Positions 46,848-57,154 of a stretch of DNA of 64,000 nt are shown here, piece after piece. The number at the start of each line of letters is the position of its first letter. Position 1 is the stretch's first letter. Made by a program: the position numbers and the translations under genes. Below the pieces are notes generated by a model. It was not told the DNA's origin and did not search any database. It saw nothing but the letters and a program-made list of their open reading frames with translations. Source of the DNA: Perilla frutescens (lineage: Eukaryota; Streptophyta; Magnoliopsida; Lamiales; Lamiaceae); assembly GCA_026008535.1 (NCBI GenBank), contig BRKX01000002.1, forward strand, positions 766,501 through 830,500. Direction: 5' to 3'.

Positions 46848-47793
46848 GGTCTAGGCGGTGTTTAGGTACTCGACGCTATTTTTTGGAGGTGAAAATTATG
46901 TAATCGGTCCTTTTATGCGGATTAGACGTATAGGCGGAATTGTTCGGTGATTACGCGACCAAGGTTTGTCCAGAAGGCTAAGTTTCATTTTTTTAAAAAA
47001 TATATTTTTTAATATATTAATTATCTTTCGAATTTGGTTTCATTTGAACTTTGAATGTTATTTTGTCATGAACTTTGAATAATTTGAAGGGTTAATTGCC
47101 GAATAAATTACCACGTTTTCACCATTTTGTAAATTAGAGACCACGCTTAAATCTAGTCAATTACATCACCACGTTTTAATTTGTATGAGATTAAACATTC
47201 CTAATTTTTTCGGCGAATTAAGTATGATGTATTTGGCTTAAAAATCACGTTGGCGGCCACGTCAACACACACATGTAACAAATGACACCGTTTTTGTTAC
47301 TTGCTCTTCTTTTTTTTGTTGAAAAAATTATTTTTATATAATTATTTATTTCTAAAATGTAAAATATATTGAGAAAATTAATAAAATCAACGTCATATGT
47401 TACATGTGTGTGTTGATGTGGCTGCCAACGCGGTTTTTAGACCAAATACGTTATAGCTAACTTGCCGGAAAAATTAAAATGTGGTGTTGTAATTGACTAG
47501 ATTTAAATGTGGTGTCTAATTTACAAAAAGGTACAAACGTGGTGATTTATTTAGCCATTAATCCTAATTTGAATTTTCAATGTTTGTTTTATTTTGGATT
47601 TTGGATGGTTTAAACTTTAATTGATATTATCTAGAATGTTAAGATTTATGAATTTATACATAATTTTTTTATATTTGTTAATAAATATATAAAATAATAA
47701 AATACAAAAATATGTCTAGAATCCACCTAGGCTCCGTCTAGGCGATCCAGGCGCCAGGCCCCCCTCGACCGCCTGATTAGCGCCTTTTGCAAC
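46848..47793. mobile_element. Inverted-end element (GTTGCARAANGCG) with a nested foldback
   Basis: Left end TGTTGCAGAATGCGGTCTAG and, read on the other strand, right end GTTGCAAAAGGCGCTAATC are similar inverted termini. GTCTAGGCGG-type motifs lie near both. The 480-base interior foldback at 47095-47572 is a separate insertion. No coding capacity; the superfamily is not certain. Confidence 0.6.
47095..47572. mobile_element. Foldback element (AATAAATTACCACGTTTTCA)
   Basis: Left arm TAAATTACCACGTTTTCACC, TAAATTAGAGACCACGCTTA; right arm TGGTGTCTAATTTACAAAAA and ACGTGGTGATTTATTTAGCC. Nearly symmetric, with inner arms around GGCNGCCACGTCAACACAC and its inverse. Non-coding. Confidence 0.8.
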
Positions 47794-47807
47794 CTTGTTC
47801 TTATCTA

Positions 47808-47935
47808 TCGGTATGAGTACTATCCGCACACTGGTAGGATCGTGCCATGTAGACGTATTTTGTTTAAAAAAGTGTCAACTTGGCACGATCCTGTCGATGT
47901 GCGAGTAGTACCTTATCGGTAGGATATACACCCTT
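47808..47935. repeat. Short perfect-looking hairpin repeat (about 125 bp)
   Basis: ATCGGTATGAGTACTATCCG with GGTAGGATCGTGCCA at the left; TGGCACGATCCTGTCGATG and GTAGTACCTTATCGGTAGG at the right. The arms are about 45 bases with few mismatches and a 40-base loop. Confidence 0.75.
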
Positions 47936-48190
47936 TTTATTCATTCATATAGACTTATGGGATATTTTACCAGATGCAGGAAAATTATTAAAAAAGATAA
48001 TTAAATAAGTAAACTTTCTAATATGTTCATATTTATTTTTTTGACGATGAATTAATGATTGATATAAACATATTAAATATGAGTGTATATATATTAGTAA
48101 ATGACCTTAATTATATATCAAAACAAGTTTATTTATTGGGACATTCAAAAAAAGAAAACAAACATATATGAATGGAACGAAGAAGTATAT
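47936..48190. mobile_element. Stowaway-like MITE
   Basis: Left TATTCATTCATATAGACTTA, right ATATATGAATGGAACGAAGA, followed by AGTATA. The interior is like the elements at 14390 and 21019. Confidence 0.65.
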
Positions 48191-49099
48191 ACTTTCTCTC
48201 ATTGCTTATATTCTATATATGTTTACATTTTAAATTTTTTTGTATTATTTGTTTAGTGTTTTTTCCCTTGACTTTATATATTTCCACACTTGTGTGTGTT
48301 TTCTTTTCTCCCTTATTAAATTTATTTCTACATCTCTTTCTTTCATTTTTGAGGTTTCTCTCAATTATTCTATTCTTGACTATAGGAAATCGTTGAATTT
48401 TTTTTTTATATTAAATTTAGGGTTTATGATAGTAGGTCTAGTATAGAACAAAAATTATATTTTTGTTTTTGTAAGGTTTTTTTTTTCATCCACTCTTACC
48501 ATTTACATTTTAGATTTATTTATTTTTTACTATTATTGATTGTTTCTATAGCTAATAATTTGATTAAACATTTGCGGGGTTTTTTAATGATTTTTATCTT
48601 TAAGCAACTATTTGTTTGTGATTGTATATATATTTTTATCAATTTCTAATATTATTTTCAACTTTCTACATATTTATAGTTATCATTATTAGTTGCCTTC
48701 TCTAAAATGAATTTCTGACTCCGTCACTATATATATATATTATATTCAAGATTTCTATGAACTATCTTGTACACATTTATATATATCATAGACTTACATC
48801 TTCATTTTTTTTATATATTTTAAAAACCAAGCTTTCAACTAAAATCTCATAAACATGTATGTATATACATGGTATATATATGATCCAATGCTCAAGCGTA
48901 TTAATGAGAGAGCTAATTACTAATTATAATTAGTAAATTATAATTCATCATTTTATTTTATTTTTGAGAAGATAATTAATCACATCATTTTCATCCTCAA
49001 TCATTTAACTTTGCGTGAAGATGTGTGACGAAAACGAGGTTTCAAAGCCTCCCATCCATAACTTGAAATTAGTGGGGGAAATTAAATATTAAATATTAG

Positions 49100-49132
<33 letters not shown>

Positions 49133-49340
49133 TTGATGTATACACAAAAATTAAAGGGAATGAATGGTGATATATCTTCCCAAAACTTTGGTCATTACTC
49201 ATTACCCTTTAATTAATTATTCATAATCAATCTTTTTCCAAGGCGTAACATTCTCTTCAAATTATGCCTGCAATTTCCCATAATAACTATTAGTAATTAA
49301 TATTTCTCCCTCCATTCAATATAAACACTCTAACTATCTT
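48191..49340. other. AT-rich intergenic DNA
   Basis: T-rich frames at 48172-48446 are composition artefacts. TTTCTGACTCCGTCACT at 48712-48728 is a phrase common at transposon ends. TA run at 49107-49131. No gene is supported. Confidence 0.4.
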
Positions 49341-49910
49341 ATAGTTCACATTTCCTATCCGACTATTGTGTTCTACTATCAAATTTAATATTTTAAAAAT
49401 ATTTATTACTCCCCCCGTCTCATAATTATAGTCCATTATTTCTTTTTGGGATGTCCCAAATACATAATCCTATTCTAAATTGGGATTGTATTTAAATATT
49501 CTTTTACAAATATAACCCTATTTAATATAGTATGAATGCAATTAATATAGTAAAAAGTAAGGGCAATATAGGACAATTATTGTAAATTGTATATTTCCAA
49601 TACATATTAAATGTGATTTCTTAATCTGTGTGAAAATGGAAAGTGGACTATAATTATGGGACGGGGGGAGTACAAAATAAAATTTATTATAGTATAACAA
49701 ATCATGATTAACATTTATTATTAAAAAATAAAATTTTAAAAAATATATACCCTAATTTTAGAAAAATCAACCTTATAAATCAATTATTTTAACCAAAAAT
49801 AAAAATAATTATTAAAAATTAAATATAAGCCCTAATAGGGTAGAATAAACCATGAATAATAAATATAAAATTAAACTAAACCAAAATAAATTGAAATTGA
49901 AGAAAAATTA
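49341..49910. repeat. Third copy of the 17.3-kb repeat family, split by a MITE
   Basis: TCAAATTTAATATTTTAAAA at the left and CAAAATAAAATTTATTATAG to GGTAGAATAAACCATGAATA at the right match the 17310 and 37385 copies in order. The MITE at 49407-49672 separates the two halves. Confidence 0.7.
49407..49672. mobile_element. Stowaway-type MITE inserted in a dispersed repeat
   Basis: Starts TACTCCCCCCGTCTCATAAT and ends ATTATGGGACGGGGGGAGTA: nearly perfect inverted ends with TA duplications. The intact ends suggest a fairly young copy. Confidence 0.92.
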
Positions 49911-50460
49911 TATGCAAATCTAATTAAAATAAAAACGGGATACCAAGTGGGATAGATAATTTCATTTCTTGTTAAATGTGCATTAATTTTTTTTTCTATA
50001 ATATTCTTGTAAATTAATAATCTTCCATTTTAAATGAGCAATAGAGGTATATATAGTAGAAAAAAATGTGTATCAAAATTTTTCACTTTTCAAGTATATT
50101 AAATTTATTTTCTCAACATGTTAGGCATTATTGTAAAATAATCAATTTAATTATGTGTAATTAGTTACAACATTAATAATGATGGCTACTGATTACGTGA
50201 CGATTATCACAGTACTTAATCTATATATCTCTTCTTAATCACGTTGCAAGAACATGGGGTTAGTGCTTTCAGTTCATCAATTTATTTCGTGACAAATTGA
50301 TGTCCATTAATTAGATATAGTAATTAATGATTTGAATGATTAATTACACGACTAAGTATATATATCTATGTACAAGCGTGCGTGTTATCTTTAACAAAAA
50401 GGTTTATTAATTATTACATTAACCACTCACCTTTTATAAGCTCTTTTGTTTTTTTTTTTT
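49911..50460. other. AT-rich intergenic DNA, nothing recognised
   Basis: No gene, RNA or element boundary can be supported. Confidence 0.4.
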
Positions 50461-50464
50461 TTGG

Positions 50465-50700
50465 AATTTTATCGGTTCATGATCCGAAAGAGAGTTTATA
50501 TGTCAGTTCAAAATCCGAAAGATTATATTAATAAAATTATTAATTCAGAACTCCAAAAATCTCTCTCTCACACACACACATAATTATTTTTATATAAAAT
50601 ATCAATGAAAATCATTTATTAAGTGTTAATTAAATTTAATAGATAATTTATTAAAAATAATTTTAAAAATAAAAAAGAATCGAAATACATGACACTCTAG
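50465..50700. mobile_element. Foldback element, family C, decayed left half
   Basis: TTCATGATCCGAAAGAGAG, GTTCAAAATCCGAAAGAT and TTAATTCAGAACTCCAAAAA resemble the family C left arm, followed by TTTAATAGATAATTTATTAA. The right arm is missing. Confidence 0.5.
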
Positions 50701-51321
50701 CATGCTTAGAATAAACGAAATCATACAAGCATTGCATATCATAGTCAGTCTAGCCATTGAAGGACACTTAACTGGTTTGAATGCCCTCAAATCCTGATTG
50801 AGGTGTGGATGGTGTGCCTATGAATACTCAATAAACGAAAATCATATAAGCATTGCATATCGTAGTGATACGATCCTGATTTGAGATCGTATCGGGTAGG
50901 GTACTATTGGAACGAGTACAAACTCCAATTTCGCCTTTTGAGCAAGCAAGACCCCAAATTCACTTTCAAGCGTGAAGAACTTCAATGAAAAAATAATATT
51001 ATTACTTGAATATCAAAATACGTAAAATCTAGAACAATTTATAAACTATAAACTAGAAACTAATAATCTAAACAAGGAAAATAATCATAACAATGTAAAC
51101 TACCAAACCTAAGTAACAAAATCAAAATTAAATAAATCTAATTTCTAATTTAAGAGACTTATCACATAATCAGTCGATCTCATCCAGTTCTCGCATTATC
51201 TAGTTCACCGGAGCCTTATTAAAATTGTTGGAAAGACAAAGTTGTTTCATTTTTTATAGACGCTACATCAAATCATTGGCCGGAACGTAATTGTTCTGCG
51301 GAAAGAGATCTCCCTGACTTG
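50701..51321. other. Intergenic, probably LTR-retrotransposon debris
   Basis: AATAAACGAAATCATACAAG and ACATTGCATATCATAG-like phrases occur twice (50711-50745 and 50829-50865). The DNA up to 51321 is of moderate GC content without open frames, as in decayed LTRs. Confidence 0.35.
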
Positions 51322-51695
51322 CACTACCAAAAAAATGATTTTTAGTAACAATATTATTAGCGAATATAATATCGTCACTAATAATAGATTTAAGTAACGA
51401 CATGTCGTCTCTAATAATTACACGTCATTTCTAATGATGATTTTTTGTGACGATAATGTTGTGACTTAAAATAATTTTTAATTTATTTAGGACGAACTTT
51501 TAGGGATGCTCTATTTGCGACGACATGATGTCATCGCAAAAAATATTTTTAAGTCACAACATTGTCATCACAAAAATTTTATTAGAGATGACATGCGATG
51601 ATTAGAAATGACATATCGTTACTAAAAGTCTAATATTAACGACGACATTTGTCATCACTAATAATCTTGTCTCTAAAGATCATTTTTTTATAGTG
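51322..51695. mobile_element. Miniature CACTA-like element
   Basis: Starts CACTACCAAAAAAATGATTT and ends GATCATTTTTTTATAGTG, CACTA-type inverted termini. The interior carries repeated AACGACATGTCGTCTCTAAT-like phrases in both orientations. Flanking triplets TTG and TCG match at 2 of 3, a possible decayed 3-bp duplication. No transposase. Confidence 0.75.
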
Positions 51696-51849
51696 TCGGC
51701 CTATTTCAAAGTGACGAATCTAGAACCGGTTCAAGATCAAAGACAATCGCAATTTACTTTAATTCTTGTATTTTATTTGAGGTTATTTCAATCTTGTAAT
51801 TGCATTTATGCTACTTCTTGTACTTCCGTTCTAATTCCAGAATCCGAAG

Positions 51850-51852
<3 letters not shown>

Positions 51853-51898
<46 letters not shown>
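51853..51898. repeat. ATT trinucleotide microsatellite
   Basis: About 15 ATT units. The open frame 51693-51965 reads through it as poly-Leu and is not a gene. Confidence 0.95.
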
Positions 51899-52640
51899 TT
51901 GCAATTACCCCCTCCAAAAAAATCAACATTTTTGGCAAGATGCATTATTAGTTGACCTTACATAAAACTATAAATTAGTCTTCGTAATTAGTTTAATTTT
52001 ATACTAATTTTCATATCTTGTTTAGCTAATGTCAAATATTAATAACTTCTTTAACTAATCAACGTCAAACTTCTAAATTATTAAAAAAAATAAAATGCAT
52101 TGTCTTCCTCTAGAACTAGACAAATTCATGTCTGCGTTTCAAAATATTCCTCAAAAAAAACAATTTAATAATTAATTTAAGTCAAAGGCTCAAAATTAAA
52201 CTTCTGCTGAGTCCACTCGTTTACTTGATTAGTGGATTGTTCAACATAAATTAATTAAGAGCTAAAAACAAATTAGGCAATCATTTAACAGATCTAGATT
52301 TAATTATTAATCACAGATTTTTAACTATAATTATCCAATTCAACACCGACGCGGTAGCAGTACAGACTTGATTAATCTAAATAAAATATAATTCCAAAGA
52401 AGTAATTAATTAATTACTAAGTAAGCTAGATTCAATTGATTAGCAGTGTAATCCCTTTTGTTTGCTAATCACAATAGAGATTATAATATTAAGAAGGGTC
52501 AAAGATAACGTAATTTAACTTTATTTAATGGGAGTAAACTATTTTCACCACTAAAATTACTCTTCGTACCACAAAAGAAAAAAGAAAAAAAAATAAAATA
52601 ATTTTAAAATTATTTAAATACCCTTTACTTAAAAAGAAAA
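51899..52640. other. AT-rich intergenic DNA, LTR-like composition
   Basis: No gene. Phrases such as GATTAATCTAAATA and CACCGACGCGGTAGCAG at 52340-52385 are of the type found in old LTRs, but no boundary can be given. Confidence 0.3.
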
Positions 52641-52641
52641 A

Positions 52642-52985
52642 AATCAAGTGTGGTTCGAAAATGAAATTTCGAACTCACCATATTTGTTCGAAATTCCATT
52701 TTCAAACAGGCATGATTTTTGGAATCCATGAAAGTACCGTTCGAACACACGACTTCGAACATAGCCATCATATTCGAACGCAAGAAAAGAAAAAAGAAAG
52801 TAATCAAGTGTGGTTTGAAAATGAAATTTCGAACTCACCATGTTTGTTCGAAATTCCATTTTCAAACATGTATGATTTTTGGAATCCATGAAAGTACCGT
52901 TTGAACACATGACTTTGAATATATCCATCCTATTCGAAGACAAGATTTCGAACATATTCAGAATGTTCAAATAAGTGACTTCGAA
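52642..52985. repeat. Tandem duplication, 160-bp unit
   Basis: Copies begin at 52642 and 52802 with AATCAAGTGTGGTTYGAAAA. Each contains TTTCGAACTCACCAT, its near-inverse ATTTTCAAAC, and GAATCCATGAAAGTACCGTT. The open frames on both strands (52625-52970) result from the duplicated unit. Confidence 0.85.
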
Positions 52986-53885
52986 TGGAACGCAAATTTA
53001 TTTATTTTTTATTAGTAAGAATTTTTAGGTAAATTTATCATTAATAAAAGAAAATGAAAATTAATTTGTAGTGCGAAGAATAAAAATAATAGTGCAAATA
53101 GAAATTCCCGTATTTAATTAAATGTGGGGAATTTAATTTGGTGAATGCGTGTGTTTGTTTTGTTTTTTTTAATGATGGTATCATTGGTTACGTCGGATTT
53201 TAAGACTTTATTCAGCGTTAAGCAATTTATTTGACTGAAAAGACACTAATATTTCTAGAAACTGGATTATTTTATTTTTCTTAATTTTTTACAGTTTCTT
53301 TGTTTTTGGATAAGGGGGTCGTGGGAAAAATAATTTAAAAAAATGGTGAAATTAAATTAATAAAAATGCAAGTTGCATGTAGTGGTGTGTTATCTTTCAC
53401 ACATGATTAATGGCTAATCTTTACTGTTAATTTGTACTCTTCTTAATTGTGCATGACAAATCAAATATGATTAAAAATGTTATTTAGTTAGTTAAGAGGT
53501 GAGATTCAATTTATGTACAAAAATAAAATTAGTGTGGCTTCTAGATAAATAAGTAGTTAGATAATTTTTTCATATCTCTAGTTTGCACAATTTTTGCTGC
53601 AAAATGAGGTGAATATTTAAAAATTATTTGGTGGGGTTTATTGCACACTATATTTTTTTTTATTATTTCTTTTCCAGATCATCTAGAATCACAAAAATGT
53701 ATGAAGAATATATAGATGATAAGATTGGAAATTTTTAGTAGATCTTTTATCCTTAAACATGATCAATCCAAAAGACAAATCTAATCCATGAGAATATGTT
53801 CAGGACTGTAGTTTTAGATTAAGGTGAAGTTGATAAGATTATTTATTGTTTATTGAATTCTATCTAGACGTATAAACTTTTTTTT
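52986..53885. other. AT-rich intergenic DNA, nothing recognised
   Basis: No gene, RNA or repeat boundary is supported here. Confidence 0.45.
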
Positions 53886-54435
53886 AGTCTAAATACACAC
53901 CTGAACTATTTAAAAAGAACAATCACCCTCCTAAACTATTTAAAAAAGAACAAACTGACACTTGAAGTTAACACCGTTAGTTTTTTCCGTTAATTAAAAT
54001 GTGTCAAGCCCGATTCTATCACCTATGAATTCCGATCAGACAAATTGAAACCACGGCCAAATAGCCCACACTATGGAGTTTCAAACCCCTCTTTTAATTT
54101 CAAAATCCAACATTGAATCGGTATCGAGATTTAAAATTTAATTCGTAATATAAACCCTCATCATCGATATTTCTCCATGTAGTTATTCTATCGTTTAACA
54201 CCCGATTAACAAATTGAGAGTATAATTAGAAATCCCATGACGGGGGCTTTCTAACTTTGCCACAATATATGGTATCATCGTGCGAATGAATCATAATTAG
54301 GTCAAACAATTTATTTAATGGAAAAAGTTAACGGTGTTAAACGAAAAGTGTGAAATTGATATATTTTGAATAGTTGAGGAGGCTAATTGTACTTTTTAAA
54401 TAGTTTTAGTGTGTATTTGGACCAAAAAATAGTTC
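53886..54435. mobile_element. Foldback element (AGTCTAAATACACACCTGAA)
   Basis: Left arm CTAAATACACACCTGAACTA, AACAATCACCCTCCTAAAC; right arm GAGGAGGCTAATTGTACTTT, then AGTTTTAGTGTGTATTTGGA. Inner arms around TTAACACCGTTAGTTTTTTC and AAAAAGTTAACGGTGTTAA also match. Non-coding, about 550 bases. Confidence 0.8.
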
Positions 54436-54675
54436 ATGTGTCTAGATGGAATTGGGCATATAGTTCGAATGTTTTTTTGGCTCTTTGCCCAACGAAAAAG
54501 TGAAAGAAGGGTTTTAGGCTAGAGATCATTCTAGAAGATTCACGACTTACATCACATTCGTAAACAAGTAGATGCAAATTTTACGAAAGTATATGAAGTC
54601 TTACTCATTAAGACGAAGTAATCCAAGAATATTTCAAGGGTTGTCTTTTGCTCGTAAGAGCCATTGGACTTAATT

Positions 54676-55311
54676 TGGATAATTCTAAACACGACCCCCG
54701 TTTTTCTCTTTATAGATCCCGTTAATAAAAAAAATATAAATATTAATATAATAAGTTATTTTTATCCCATAATCCTCAATACTTAAAAACCTAACACATC
54801 CCCTAAATATCATAGCCTCCGTTTGTGTTTTATAATTAACTTTTAATTATCATGGATAAATTTATTGTGCAAACCATTAATTAATTTCTTGAATATTATA
54901 GTTAATTGAATTGTATCTGCATAGATTATGGAGGATTAGAAAGCAGGTGAGCAAATATTAATCATGCCTCGTTTAGCTACTTAATATTCTAGAGAAAGAT
55001 TTATGGTTAATCATGCCTTAATGATGTTTAGCTACTTAATATTCTGGAGAAAGTTTATGAACGAAGGCTATGATATGAGATTGTGTCTATCGTATGTTCT
55101 CTCTTTATTTTATTTTTAATTTTGGAACGAGAGCTATGATAATTAAAAGTTAATTATAAAACACAAGCAGAGACTATGATATTTAGGGGGTTGTGTTAGA
55201 TTTTTAAGTATTGGAGGTTATATGGGTAAAAATGACTTATTATATTAATATTTATATACTTTTATTAGTGGGGGCCGTGGAGAGAAAAACGAGGGCTACG
55301 TTTAGAATTTC
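54676..55311. mobile_element. Foldback element (AATTCTAAACACGACCCCC)
   Basis: Left arm AATTCTAAACACGACCCCCG and CTAACACATCCCCTAAATAT; right arm GATATTTAGGGGGTTGTGTT and AGGGCTACGTTTAGAATTTC. Inner arms around ATAATTAACTTTTAATTATC are also inverted. A roughly 35-base phrase TTTTGCTYGYAAGAGCCATT is found on both sides (54646 and 55358). Confidence 0.8.
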
Positions 55312-56035
55312 TCTTTTAAAATTAGATACAAAGCAATTTTGAAGGACTGATTTTTTGCTTGCAAGAGCCATTGGAATTAATTTCGACAAGAGTTATAGGT
55401 ATTGTCAACCTTTTTAGAATTCTATGCAAAAATAATTTCCAAAGATATTTTTATTTTATAAGGTCCTGTTTGGTTCAGATGACGAGTTAAATAAGATTAA
55501 TAGATAAGATATGATTGCACTGTTTGAATAAAAATAATCTTGTATTTTGATTGATTGATTACAATTTTAATGATTTAGGATAGATTGTCAATATTTTGTT
55601 TGGATTGAATAATTAGGATTAAAATGTTAGAAAATACTTGAATTGCCCTTCATATAATATATTCATTTATAATTATTAAAATTATATTTTTCTATTAAAA
55701 AAGGCTTGAAATCATGAAATTGAAAATGATTTATGCACAAAAATAATTTACTAAATATTGAAAAATAATGACAAAAATAATTAATGAAAATAGTTTCTTC
55801 TTCACAAGTCATCTTCTAATTACGTATCAGTAGTCACATTAATATTATGTTTACAAATTAATATTCTCATAATAATTAGGATTAATATGACATGTAAAAA
55901 TTATTATTATACGAATGGTGAAATTCTTCACCATTGAATTGCTTATATGTAACTCCCCAGATATATATTTCATAAATTACACTATTTACAAGTTTACTAA
56001 TTGAAGAGTATATATAACTTATATATTTTTTTTGG
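55312..56035. other. AT-rich intergenic DNA
   Basis: AAGGTCCTGTTTGGTTCAG at 55460-55478 is a phrase common at ends of plant DNA transposons; no partner end was found. No gene. Confidence 0.4.
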
Positions 56036-56400
56036 GGTTATGAATTGTGGGCCACGTGGCATGTTGCGAAAGTTAGAAGAACTCGATTTTAATTGAGTAT
56101 TATTTGCGCCTATATATAAAAGCCCAAATCTCCCCTAAAAAAAGCCCAAAATAAATGATTACAGAACTACACATTTCCTAAGCCCAAATCCAAATTTTCA
56201 AAAATTTCCAAATTTTTATAATTTCATTCAATCCCAAAAATTAGTCCAAGAATTTGGAGAAGAATTCCAAAGAATCAAACATAGGTTGTTCTTTGTTATG
56301 GGTTAATGTTTAATTGGTGATTTGGAAGCTTGATTTTGGGGAAAAGGGTGAGATTTGTATTTCATGTGTATGTATTCCTCTTAGTTTTGGGGGCTGTTTT
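56036..56400 (+). promoter_or_regulatory. Promoter-like segment without a recognised gene
   Basis: GGGCCACGTGGCATG (G-box) at about 56050, then GCCTATATATAAAAGCCC (TATA-like) near 56109-56126, AAGCCCAAA words at three places, a leader-like stretch rich in C, A and T, and AAAAGGGTGAGATTTG near 56341, which looks like a 5' splice donor. This layout is that of a plant promoter with a leader intron. The following frame (56330-56560) has no family resemblance and is broken by a MITE, so this may be a promoter relic or a non-coding transcript. Confidence 0.35.
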
Positions 56401-56560
56401 ATTTATTTTTAAGGGTCTGGGTCAGTTTGCAAGAAACCAGAAAATATGCGGGTGTGTTTTTGAGAATTTGATGAAGTTTTGGGCTAAAATTGATAATAAA
56501 GGAATTTCGATTTCGGACCCAAATTTTACTAGTACTAGTACATATAGAAGATCCGCACCC

Positions 56561-56776
56561 ACTCCGTTTCGTTTTATTTGTTGTTTTATGTTTTTTTTTT
56601 ATCTAAAATTAACAATTAATTTTGTGGACAAACATACCCATCCATCAATTTTCCTAAAATTAAGTTTGTGATAGGGTTAAATGAGAGAGAGTGTGTGTGA
56701 AAATATATAAAACAACAAATATTTTGAAACAAAACAAAAAACCTAAAACAACAAATAAAACGAAACGGAAGGGTAT
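56561..56776. mobile_element. Small MITE (ACTCCGTTTCGTTTTATTTG)
   Basis: Left end CTCCGTTTCGTTTTATTTGT and right end ACAAATAAAACGAAACGGAA are perfect inverted repeats over about 20 bases; inner arms (TTGTTGTTTTATG) match too. A copy is nested in the MITE at 34759-35236. Confidence 0.85.
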
Positions 56777-56983
56777 ATAAGAAATACTCGAGGCCAATCA
56801 ATGTTGAAGGAATAAATGAATCTTGAGGCATATATGTATGTACGAGAATATATTTACCTAATAAAATAAGGACTCCCTACCTTAATTAAAAATCTAGATA
56901 AAAAAAAATTATGACTAATAAATATGTAACTTAAATAAATTAATAAAATATTAATAAATATATCATCATCAGGCAACCTTTTC

Positions 56984-57083
56984 TCAGTTTACCATGTTGT
57001 GTGCCTTGAGCTCATCAGAAGATCCTGCCCCCAGCATTAAAAGAAATATCAATATATGAATCTGTTGAGTATAATAAACTACA

Positions 57084-57154
<71 letters not shown>

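Noticed and set aside
48172..48446. Hydrophobic frames that look like membrane proteins
   Set aside because: T-rich DNA gives Phe/Leu/Ile in any frame; no start context, no conservation signal, no introns.
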